The notes under the pieces were generated by a model. It searched no databases, was not told the origin of the DNA, and saw only the letters and a list, made by a program, of their open reading frames with translations. From an uncultured Planctomycetaceae bacterium (lineage in GTDB: Bacteria; Planctomycetota; Planctomycetia; Planctomycetales; Planctomycetaceae): 13,339 nucleotides of DNA. The position numbers and the translations under genes are program-made. Below, piece after piece: positions 7,506 through 13,339 of the stretch. Every line of letters starts with the position of its first letter. Position 1 is the stretch's first letter. The stretch spans positions 1 through 13,339 of the forward strand of contig CAIXQV010000270.1 of NCBI GenBank assembly GCA_903921605.1. Direction: 5' to 3'.

Positions 7506-9890
7506 ATGCTACGACAAGTCAAATCGTATCTGTTGATTCTGGCACTACTCCTGGGAGTGTTAGCCGGGCCAGTGACGGCACAGCAGAAGTCAACGACACA
7601 GAAGTCGGCGGCCAAGAAGGCCCCGGAAAAGAAGGCCGCAGCAAAGACGGCCCCGCCGAAAAAGACTCCGTCAACTAAACAACAGTTGAAGGGGGCAGTG
7701 CGAGGCGCAGAAGTGGCTCCGACGGAGGGCAAATCCGCCCTTCTGCGATACGTTCCGGATGATTCCATGATCATCGTTGCGGCTCAACCCGCGCGAGTCA
7801 TCAATGCCAAAGGTTTTCAGGGGCTGCTTGAAGCCGCTGATGGCCAGGAGGTCCTCAAGACGCTCCTGGGGGAATTTGAAAAGAATGTAGGTGCCAGGGT
7901 CGAGCAGATCGAAGAATTCGGCATCGTCATGGATGCCGCTTGTCTGGAAGATATGTCATCCCGCGCGAAGGAGCAGGCCGAGCGAGTTCAGATGCTGAAT
8001 GGGGTGAAACAAATCGGCCTCGCGATGCATAATTTCCATGACTCGAACAACACGTTTCCCGCCAGCGATGGGTATGGCGACAACAAAGGAAACCTGAGCT
8101 GGCGAGTTCACTTGCTGCCCTATCTGGAACAGGCTGAACTCTATAACGAGTTCAATCTGGATGAGCCATGGGACAGCGAACACAACAAGCCGCTGATTGA
8201 AAAGATGCCGGAGTTCTTCAAAACAGCGGGCGTGGAAGGCGCAGGGATGACTTCATATCACGTCTTCACGGGGGAAGGAACGCCCTTTGGAGGTGAGGAG
8301 GCCTCGGGGATCAGCAGGTTCACGGACGGCACGAGCAACACGATCATGGCCGTCATTGCCGGGGCCGACAAGGCAGACGTCTGGACAAAACCCGGTGGAC
8401 TCGAAATTGACGGAGAAGATCCTGCTGCTTCACTTGGCGAAATCGGTGACCGCTTTGTTACGGTGTTTGCAGACGGCTCCGCAAAATTCCTTCCTTCAGA
8501 AATCGAAGCCGGCGAACTGCTGCATTTGATTCAGCATCATGATGGCCATGTTGTTGGAGACTACTATCAGGCTACGCCGTCGTCCGAGCCTATGCCGGGC
8601 GTCATTGTTTGTGCAAATAGTGATTTTGATCAGAAAGGACTGCTGGCGAAGCTGCCTGTGAGAAACGAAGACGAGACGATGATGATCCAGTCGAAAGTGG
8701 CTTACGCTCTTCCCGACGGAATGTTTTTGACTTTCGTTGACTCCAAAACAATGCTGCTGGGCCCGGAGAAGACTCTGAAGGCGATGCTTTCCCCGCGAGT
8801 CAAGAGCGGAGAAACGAAGGCCGAATTTGAAAAGCTCTATCCCGCGAACGATATCGTGGCTGTCGTGGACCTCGAGCCCGTGGAAGAACTGGTAGAGCAA
8901 TTATCACAGCAAATGCCGATGGCTCCCCTCGTCCAAAACATCGTTGGCCTGGTGGCAACGATCGATATGACTGGGGCGAGTGAATCGCACCTGAATCTGA
9001 ATGTCGAAATGAGCGATAACGCGAGTGCTCAGCAGTTGAACGCGATTGCCATGGGCGGCTTTCAGATGGTGAAGGTTCAGGCTCTTGGTCAGCTTTCCGG
9101 CGACAATTCTCCGGTGGGCGAAGAGTTGGTGACAGCTCTGTCTGAGCTGCTGGAGTCTGTCACGATCGAAGCGGTTGAAGAATCAGTGGAACTGGATATC
9201 CCCAAAGTTTCGGATTCTGAAAAGTTCTTCAAGGACGTCACTCCGGCGTTTAAGGAACTTGTGAAGGGATTTGCGGAAAGTCAGAAAGCTGCTGGTCGCC
9301 GCGCGAAGACAATGCCGCTTCGACAAATCGGGCTCGCGTTTCACAACTACCATGATTCGTTTAATGGTCTCCCTTCCTACTGCGCTGCTAAAAACGATGA
9401 TGGTGTGAATAAAGGGCTGAGCTGGCGTGTGTATTTGCTGCCGTATATGGAAGAAGTTGCGCTGTTTCAGGAGTTCCATCTCGATGAACCCTGGGACAGC
9501 GAGCATAACAAGACACTCATTGAACGCATGCCGAAGATCTTTGAATGCGAAGGCGTAGAGAAACCAGGTCACACGAGTCTGCATGTGTTCACAGGTGAGG
9601 GAACTCCATTGGGTGGTGAAGAGCCAACCAGGTTCGGCAACATCACAGACGGAATGTCCAATACAATCATGGTGGTTGAGGCCGGTCCCGACAAAGCTGA
9701 CATCTGGACCAAACCGTCGGGCATTGAGTTCAATTCGAAGGCCCCGAAAGCCGCTCTTGGAAAACTCGCGGAGACGTTTCGAATTCTGTTCTTTGATGGG
9801 TCTGTGAGAGAGATCAGCAGTGAAATCGACGATGCAACATTAAACCGCCTGATTCAACATGCGGATGGAGAAGTGGTCGGCGACTTCTAA
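7506..9890 (+). CDS. Secreted planctomycete protein with two DUF1559 domains
   Basis: The 794-aa protein starts with a signal peptide: basic residues, the hydrophobic stretch LLILALLLGVLA, and a probable cut after VTA (residue 25). Residues 26-65 are a Lys/Ala/Pro/Thr-rich linker. An N-terminal module begins at LLRYVPDDSMIIVAAQPARV (about 79-140). DUF1559 copy A (about 166-353) runs from KQIGLAMHNFHDS through FTDGTSNTIM to VFADGSAKFL and HHDGHVVGDY. A middle region (354-600) contains GVIVCANSDFD, MLLGPEKTLKAML and DIVAVVDLEP. DUF1559 copy B (about 604-794) ends the protein with FFDGSVREI and HADGEVVGDF. The family is abundant in Planctomycetota and its function is unknown. Unlike typical members, this one has no pilin-like methylation/TM helix, and neither copy has the histidine of the usual H-X9-DG motif. 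Export past the inner membrane is predicted. It is transcribed alone, with its own terminator. Confidence 0.88.
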   Translation: MLRQVKSYLLILALLLGVLAGPVTAQQKSTTQKSAAKKAPEKKAAAKTAPPKKTPSTKQQLKGAVRGAEVAPTEGKSALLRYVPDDSMIIVAAQPARVINAKGFQGLLEAADGQEVLKTLLGEFEKNVGARVEQIEEFGIVMDAACLEDMSSRAKEQAERVQMLNGVKQIGLAMHNFHDSNNTFPASDGYGDNKGNLSWRVHLLPYLEQAELYNEFNLDEPWDSEHNKPLIEKMPEFFKTAGVEGAGMTSYHVFTGEGTPFGGEEASGISRFTDGTSNTIMAVIAGADKADVWTKPGGLEIDGEDPAASLGEIGDRFVTVFADGSAKFLPSEIEAGELLHLIQHHDGHVVGDYYQATPSSEPMPGVIVCANSDFDQKGLLAKLPVRNEDETMMIQSKVAYALPDGMFLTFVDSKTMLLGPEKTLKAMLSPRVKSGETKAEFEKLYPANDIVAVVDLEPVEELVEQLSQQMPMAPLVQNIVGLVATIDMTGASESHLNLNVEMSDNASAQQLNAIAMGGFQMVKVQALGQLSGDNSPVGEELVTALSELLESVTIEAVEESVELDIPKVSDSEKFFKDVTPAFKELVKGFAESQKAAGRRAKTMPLRQIGLAFHNYHDSFNGLPSYCAAKNDDGVNKGLSWRVYLLPYMEEVALFQEFHLDEPWDSEHNKTLIERMPKIFECEGVEKPGHTSLHVFTGEGTPLGGEEPTRFGNITDGMSNTIMVVEAGPDKADIWTKPSGIEFNSKAPKAALGKLAETFRILFFDGSVREISSEIDDATLNRLIQHADGEVVGDF
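8001..8564 (+). repeat. DUF1559 copy A (internal duplication, first unit)
   Basis: Encodes residues 166-353. It aligns end to end with the unit at 9315-9887. In the best-conserved stretch, LSWRVHLLPY...KMPEFF, 30 of 42 residues are identical to copy B, and DEPWDSEHNK is shared exactly. The similarity is visible at DNA level too (for example CTGAGCTGGCG and TGGGACAGCGA). Confidence 0.85.
9315..9887 (+). repeat. DUF1559 copy B (internal duplication, second unit)
   Basis: Encodes residues 604-794, the C-terminus of the protein, which is the normal place for DUF1559. Divergence from copy A is clear at both protein and third-base level, so the duplication is not recent. Confidence 0.85.
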
Positions 9891-9927
9891 TCACGGCAAC
9901 GCCAACCTGTTCCACTTTGAACTTTTG

Positions 9928-9957
9928 AAGAGTCACGTTTCGGCGTGGCTCTTTTTT
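9928..9957 (+). terminator. Intrinsic terminator of the DUF1559 gene
   Basis: AAGAGTCACG (9928-9937) pairs with CGTGGCTCTT (9944-9953): ten pairs including one G-U, with a 6-nt loop TTTCGG. A run of six T follows at 9952-9957. It lies 37 bp after the stop at 9890. Confidence 0.93.
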
Positions 9958-10071
9958 CATTTCTGCTTTGAAAGGAACAGTCTGCAAACGCCGTTCTCGC
10001 GATCCCGCAGCAACGCTAGAATTTTGCACGAGGTGAAGTTCGGTTAGCAGAGATGTGATAAGGATGGATTC

Positions 10072-10428
10072 ATGTCACAGGTGTGGACGACGGTCGGATT
10101 GCTGATACTGAGCAATATTTTCATGACCTTCGCATGGTATGGTCATTTGCAGGGGCTCAAAGAGAAGCCCTGGCTGGTTGCGGCTCTGATCAGTTGGGGG
10201 ATCGCTCTGTTCGAGTATCTGATTCAGGTACCAGCCAATCGGATTGGCAACCAGGTGATGAACGTGGGGCAATTGAAGATCCTGCAGGAAATCATAACGC
10301 TCACAGTCTTTGTCCCGTTCGCGTGGATCTACCTGAAAGAGAAGCCATCACTGGACTATCTTTGGGCAGGACTCTGCCTTTTGGGAGCCGCCTTTTTCGT
10401 GTTCCGCAAGAAACTGATGGGCATGTGA
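10072..10428 (+). CDS. DUF486 (DMT-superfamily) four-helix membrane protein
   Basis: The 118-aa protein is almost entirely hydrophobic, with four predicted membrane helices. They run approximately from VGLLILSNIFMTFAWYG (8-24), LVAALISWGIALFEYLIQVP (35-54), LQEIITLTVFVPFAWIYL (71-88) and LWAGLCLLGAAFFVF (97-111). The pattern FMTFAWYGHL, IQVPANRIGN, LKILQEIITL and FRKK matches the small DUF486 family of the drug/metabolite transporter superfamily. Such four-helix proteins probably work as dimers in the inner membrane. The transported substrate, if any, is unknown. TAAGGA (10059-10064) lies 7 nt before the ATG, supporting this start. The gene converges on arfB with only 33 bp between the stops, where a 5-bp hairpin (10433-10437 with 10446-10450) is the only possible terminator seen. 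Confidence 0.88.
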   Translation: MSQVWTTVGLLILSNIFMTFAWYGHLQGLKEKPWLVAALISWGIALFEYLIQVPANRIGNQVMNVGQLKILQEIITLTVFVPFAWIYLKEKPSLDYLWAGLCLLGAAFFVFRKKLMGM

Positions 10429-10461
10429 TCAAACCGACACTCGGATCGGTGCAAGCTTGGA

Positions 10462-10884
10462 CTAATCACCCAATCCCGGGCGGCGACGATTCTGTTTCCG
10501 ATCTGCCTGAACGTGCTTTTCATTAAGGCGCCGTTGCTTCGCACCCCTGGATGGCTTTGACGGTTTGCGTATCACGGGTGGCGTGGCAATGGCAAGGATT
10601 AACTCGGCCAGCTTGGTTCGGCAGTCTTCAACATTGCGACCCTGATCCCGATAACGCTGGCTGGTGATCTGCAGGAATCCCTCTTTGGAGATTCGCCGAC
10701 CGTAGCGAGCCATGAAACGCTCTTTGACGTCGGCCGGAAGCGACGCCGTGTTGGTGATGTCCCACGTCATAATCGCTTTCGAGCTGACTTTATTGACGTT
10801 CTGTCCTCCCGGTCCTCCACTCCGCGCGTAGGCAAGCTGGAATTCTGTATCGGGGATCTGAATGCGAGGATTGACTTGAAGCAT
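10462..10884 (-). CDS. arfB: Peptidyl-tRNA hydrolase ArfB (alternative ribosome-rescue factor)
   Basis: ArfB (YaeJ) frees ribosomes stalled at the end of mRNAs without a stop codon by hydrolysing the peptidyl-tRNA, independently of tmRNA. The length of 140 aa equals that of the E. coli protein. The catalytic GGQ lies at 26-28 in RSGGPGGQNVNKVSSKA, in the single RF-1-type domain (about 1-105). The C-terminal tail after IRKPSKPSRG is rich in Lys and Arg, as expected for the part that inserts into the empty mRNA channel. The tail and short length distinguish it from RF1/RF2, which have extra stop-codon-reading domains. The ATG at 10884 is the natural start just before the first strand; no clear Shine-Dalgarno is visible. 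It is on the same strand as the DUF2071 gene 157 bp upstream, and that gap contains a duplicated motif. Confidence 0.94.
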   Translation of the reverse strand: MLQVNPRIQIPDTEFQLAYARSGGPGGQNVNKVSSKAIMTWDITNTASLPADVKERFMARYGRRISKEGFLQITSQRYRDQGRNVEDCRTKLAELILAIATPPVIRKPSKPSRGAKQRRLNEKHVQADRKQNRRRPGLGD

Positions 10885-10929
10885 GAACGAGCACAGCCCG
10901 GAAAAGGAATGTGGCTGTCAGGGAAAACA

Positions 10930-10992
10930 GAAAGCTGATTGAGCGAAGCCGCAATGAATCAGTGAAAGCTGATTTACAGAGTCGAAGCCGCA
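10930..10992 (-). repeat. Two imperfect direct repeats upstream of arfB
   Basis: GAAAGCTGATT occurs at 10930-10940 and 10964-10974. CGAAGCCGCA occurs at 10944-10953 and 10983-10992. On the arfB strand this reads as two copies of TGCGGCTTCG-spacer-AATCAGCTTTC, with spacers of 3 and 8 nt. AATCAG (10957-10962) also pairs with CTGATT (10969-10974) around a 6-nt loop. The copies lie about 45-110 bp before the arfB start codon, so a pair of protein-binding sites or a small duplication are both possible. Confidence 0.5.
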
Positions 10993-11041
10993 CTTTGGCG
11001 AGTTGCCAGCGGTTGTTCAATCCAGAATTGAAGCTCGGCAA

Positions 11042-11764
11042 TTACTTCAGCGGAGAAACTCGAACATCCACGCCCTCTGAGTACGCCGCATGATCAGGCG
11101 GAGTTATCAAGGATGGACAGCCTTCCGCCGAGGACAGTGACTGAGAAACGCGACAAGACACGATTGGTCGAAGCAGATAAGGTGCATGATGAACCTGACC
11201 GCTCATCAGTTCTCCGTTGCGTTTCTGAGCAAACAGGATGTAACGTTCGACAAGAAAATGCTCGAGCGTAGCTGTGGCCGCTGCTGTCGCTGGTGCTCGC
11301 AGGTCGACTGACAGCGATACGTCGTACTCGGCTGGTGGCTGATCAGTTCGCGTTCCCGTGTATTGAAACAGAGTCAATCCGTCCGGCGATTTTCCGACAG
11401 TCATCGTCATCTGTGCCATGCGATAAGGCAGATGCCAGAAGGTTCGTGCGACGGTGACCGCCAGTTGTTTATTCGCATCCAGACTGAAGAACCACACACC
11501 ACGAACACCGTTCCTGTCGACAACATAGGTACGGATATTCGTTTCCAGAAACCACGAAATCCCCGGCACCGCAGGAAACCACCATGGCCGGATTCGTTCC
11601 ATAGAGAACGGCACCAGCCCCAGCCACGCACTGCCGTCGAACTCTTCGATCCTGAGTTCGTTCGGGATCAGAGGCTGCAAGGTGGAGGCTGGCACTCTCC
11701 AATGTAAAAATGCCAGTTTCTGCCAGCTCTGATAGCCGGCTGTTTGTGTATTTGACTGACTCAT
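11042..11764 (-). CDS. DUF2071 (YqjF-like) family protein
   Basis: This 240-aa cytoplasmic protein has the pattern of the DUF2071 family, known from Bacillus YqjF. The N-terminal W-Q-K-L-A-F-L-H-W-R-V-P (residues 14-25) is followed by LQPLIPNELRIEEFDGSAWL. Next come VPFSMERIRPWWFPAVPG and FLETNIRTYV, then GVWFFSLDANKQLAVTVAR, and a final region with ERYILFAQKRNG and the HHAPYLL motif. The fold is probably related to acetoacetate decarboxylase-like barrels, but no reaction is established for the family. The ATG at 11764 sits at the expected distance from the WQKL motif. There is no predicted signal peptide. The gene lies upstream of arfB on the same strand; whether they are co-transcribed is unclear. 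Confidence 0.87.
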   Translation of the reverse strand: MSQSNTQTAGYQSWQKLAFLHWRVPASTLQPLIPNELRIEEFDGSAWLGLVPFSMERIRPWWFPAVPGISWFLETNIRTYVVDRNGVRGVWFFSLDANKQLAVTVARTFWHLPYRMAQMTMTVGKSPDGLTLFQYTGTRTDQPPAEYDVSLSVDLRAPATAAATATLEHFLVERYILFAQKRNGELMSGQVHHAPYLLRPIVSCRVSQSLSSAEGCPSLITPPDHAAYSEGVDVRVSPLK

Positions 11765-12204
11765 GATGTTCGTCGGACGCCGATCTGTTTCACAACGCTG
11801 GGGAAGATTACACTCCGAAGCTCAGCACACTCTTGAGCCGTTCAGAGCCACATCCCGCTTTGCCATGACATATCACGGTCACGCTTACTTCACGACTAAA
11901 GAACTGGTTCGAAATAAGATCCGTATGTGGTGTGCCTGCGTTCGCTATCGCAAACTTGTCACACCCTACAGGTTTCGTTGTTTTCTCGTAGGGTGTGACA
12001 AGTGAGCCTTAGCGAACGCGGGCACACCGATTGAGTCTCCACTTGATGCAAGCCGGAGATTATTCCCGGACTGTTCCTAAGTCGCATTCCCGTTGCACCG
12101 ACTCCGGAAGGAAGCAAAGTGACCGTTCGTGCTGGTAAGACAAGTTGGCACGAGGGCAAACCGAGTTTTGAAGCATCAATTAACGAGCCGCGAGCACTTC
12201 CCGT
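11765..12204. other. 440-bp intergenic region around a large palindrome
   Basis: This gap between the small lipoprotein gene and the DUF2071 gene, both minus strand, contains the 100-bp palindromic element at 11929-12028. The flanks (11765-11928 and 12029-12204) show no ORF with gene-like composition, no tRNA and no clear promoter. Confidence 0.5.
11929..12028. repeat. 100-bp palindromic repeat element (MITE/hairpin type)
   Basis: Two 41-bp arms (11929-11969 and 11988-12028) are reverse complements at 36 of 41 positions and are separated by an 18-nt loop. The outer 18 bp contain one mismatch (GGTGTGCC, then GCGTTCGCTA). The inner TTGTCACACCCTAC block is perfect. The five mismatches fall at one outer base and in two adjacent pairs in the middle, which would form small internal bulges. 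There is no T-tract and no ORF, so neither a simple terminator nor an intact transposon explains it. The layout fits a miniature inverted-repeat or REP-like element. I saw no obvious target-site duplication directly outside the arms. Confidence 0.85.
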
Positions 12205-12582
12205 TTAATGAACGACGCGATCAGTGCGAAGGCCACCCTGCGGAACGCCCGGGCGAACATACTCCGGCCCAACCGGCAGCCCTTGAAACATGCGTTGTTC
12301 AGCGGCCTTGCGAGATTCACTGCGGGGGCGATCGTATCCGCGAGGAGTCGAATCCATCGACGGGCCAATGTCAGGATCGGGGAACGGATCAGTTCGCTCA
12401 AACGCTTCATTCTCGGCTGCGGGGAACCACGTGTACAACGACGGGAACCGCGTGTTCTGAGCATTCATACAACCACACATCACCATCATTGCCGCGGCAG
12501 CGCCGAGCAGAGAAAGCCGCCGTCCAAGCCGTGAACGGCCTGATCCGAAACGGGTCTTATGTGGAAAATTTGTGGTGATCAT
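12205..12582 (-). CDS. Small predicted lipoprotein of unknown function
   Basis: I do not recognise a named family for this 125-aa protein. It has an arginine-rich N-terminus (KTRFGSGRSRLGRR), then a hydrophobic stretch LSLLGAAAAMMVM and a lipobox-like MCGC with C38 as the probable lipidated residue. Cys at -2 is unusual, so lipidation is likely but not certain. The mature part of about 88 residues is hydrophilic and Pro/Arg/Glu-rich, with an acidic and proline segment TDPFPDPDIGP and a C-terminal GLPVGPEYVRPGVPQGGLR. It has no membrane helix after the signal. Export and anchoring to a membrane is the expected fate. The gene lies 155 bp after the glycosyltransferase gene on the same strand, so an envelope-related role is possible but only by adjacency. 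The overlapping plus-strand frames have compositions typical of shadows. Confidence 0.68.
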   Translation of the reverse strand: MITTNFPHKTRFGSGRSRLGRRLSLLGAAAAMMVMCGCMNAQNTRFPSLYTWFPAAENEAFERTDPFPDPDIGPSMDSTPRGYDRPRSESRKAAEQRMFQGLPVGPEYVRPGVPQGGLRTDRVVH

Positions 12583-12737
12583 CCGTTGAAATCACTTCCC
12601 GCCGCACAGCTCCTGAATTTATCCGAGCCCTGTCCAATGCTCGTTCTTTCGTGCGGCAATGAAGGGTAGCAGCAAAATCGGCCGAACCGCAACATCAGTT
12701 CTGGTGATGAGGGCAGAATCCAGCTTCGGGACTGCGT

Positions 12738-13339
12738 CTAAGCGTTGCGATAGGAGTGAATCCGATGCCCGGTGACAGCGCGCCAGATGCCGATCAGAAA
12801 CGCCACATTCGCCAGGAGAAAACTGTACGCAGCCCCGGTGCCGGGAACTCGCAGGTGTCGCCGTGCGGAAATCCAGCCAATCCCGGCTAAAGCAAACAGC
12901 CCGCCGAAAGGAGCAAAAATCAGGGCCGACGCCAGCGACGGGGCCACAATAAGCTGGGCCATTGAGCAGCAGCTCGCCGTGGCCAGAAACAAGGGTGAAA
13001 GCCAACGCAAAAGTTTGTGCGACCATAATGCAAACGCGTAGCCGGGATGACGCAGCGGGTTCAGCAGATGACTGCGAGTCCACGTTCCCTGCCAATTGCG
13101 AAGAGTCATGCGGATTCGCCGTCGCAGCGTGATTGAGCTATCTTCTTCGGAATCGAAACGACTGATCGCAAGCGGCTCATGAACGACTCGAAATCCCTGT
13201 GTCACAATGTCCAGCGGGACGATGCAATCTTCTCCGATCGCGGGGTCCATGGTGACAAACAGATTTCGTCGGATCGCAAAACACGCCCCGGCCACAACGG
13301 CCAGAATTCCCAGTTGCGATTCCAGAAGTCGCAGCTTTA
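12738..13339 (-). CDS. Family 2 membrane glycosyltransferase, C-terminal part (5' end outside window)
   Basis: The frame runs off the right edge, so the GTG at 13295 is internal. The upstream codons read ESQLGILAVVAGACFAIRR, the usual GT2 stretch before the acceptor site. 199 codons are visible. Next comes the catalytic ED in AIGEDCIVPLDIVTQGFRVV, followed by an arginine-rich RRRIRMTLRNWQGTW, which takes the place of the QxxRW-type motif. The remaining C-terminal half has three likely membrane helices: around LSPLFLATASCCSMAQLIV, LIFAPFGGLFALAGIGWI and YSFLLANVAFLIGIW. This is the layout of processive or poly-N-acetylglucosamine/hyaluronan-type inner-membrane GT2 enzymes. These transfer sugars from nucleotide-sugar donors to a growing polysaccharide or a lipid. 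Product and sugar cannot be decided from this fragment. A small lipoprotein gene follows it. Confidence 0.85.
   Translation of the reverse strand, partial: KLRLLESQLGILAVVAGACFAIRRNLFVTMDPAIGEDCIVPLDIVTQGFRVVHEPLAISRFDSEEDSSITLRRRIRMTLRNWQGTWTRSHLLNPLRHPGYAFALWSHKLLRWLSPLFLATASCCSMAQLIVAPSLASALIFAPFGGLFALAGIGWISARRHLRVPGTGAAYSFLLANVAFLIGIWRAVTGHRIHSYRNA

Noticed and set aside
10083..10526. 147-codon plus-strand frame overlapping the DUF486 gene and arfB
   Set aside because: It is out of frame with the hydrophobic DUF486 protein and runs antisense into arfB. No motif or ribosome site supports it.
12129..12578. Plus-strand frames opposite the small lipoprotein gene (also 12208-12534)
   Set aside because: The minus-strand frame has a signal sequence and lipobox. 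The plus-strand products are His/Arg/Thr-rich with no features.
12619..13095. 158-codon minus-strand frame overlapping the glycosyltransferase
   Set aside because: It lies in a different frame within a GT2 gene that has clear motifs and membrane helices.

Overview
The window looks like chromosomal DNA from a planctomycete (Planctomycetota, probably a Planctomycetaceae-type marine lineage), at moderately high G+C. The main evidence is a secreted DUF1559 protein, a family greatly expanded in that phylum. Supporting hints are weak or absent Shine-Dalgarno sites at several genes, single-gene or loosely spaced transcription units, and hairpin-type dispersed repeats in the gaps. The assignment to phylum is an inference from protein families. 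No rRNA or other marker gene is present.

Layout: positions 1-5636 are all on the plus strand. They hold the 3' nine-tenths or more of tex (transcription accessory protein), ribD (riboflavin deaminase/reductase), an nrnA-like DHH phosphoesterase gene and deoC (deoxyribose-phosphate aldolase). The gaps between them are 190-270 bp, so this is a co-directional run rather than a tight operon. A PaaK/EhpF-like adenylate-forming enzyme follows on the minus strand (5893-6987) and ends at a textbook terminator at 5820-5861. A 518-bp divergent gap leads to a plus-strand gene for a secreted protein with two DUF1559 domains (7506-9890), which has its own terminator at 9928-9957. A small DUF486 membrane protein gene (10072-10428) converges on arfB. 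From arfB to the right edge everything is on the minus strand: arfB (ribosome rescue), a DUF2071 protein, a small predicted lipoprotein, and the C-terminal third or so of a membrane glycosyltransferase cut by the window end.

How the genes relate: most are housekeeping functions of different pathways (riboflavin, deoxynucleoside catabolism, nanoRNA turnover, ribosome rescue). I see no defence island, prophage, CRISPR, transposase, tRNA or rRNA. The glycosyltransferase and lipoprotein genes may belong to one envelope or exopolysaccharide locus, but this is a guess from adjacency.

The most notable points are these: (1) a 100-bp near-perfect palindrome (41-bp arms) at 11929-12028, resembling a MITE or hairpin repeat; (2) a REP-like element after tex at 2156-2239; (3) a DUF1559 protein in which an extra DUF1559 copy appears to have been inserted inside the neighbouring N-terminal domain; (4) a short, stand-alone ANL-type enzyme without the usual C-terminal lid; (5) a duplicated motif upstream of arfB.
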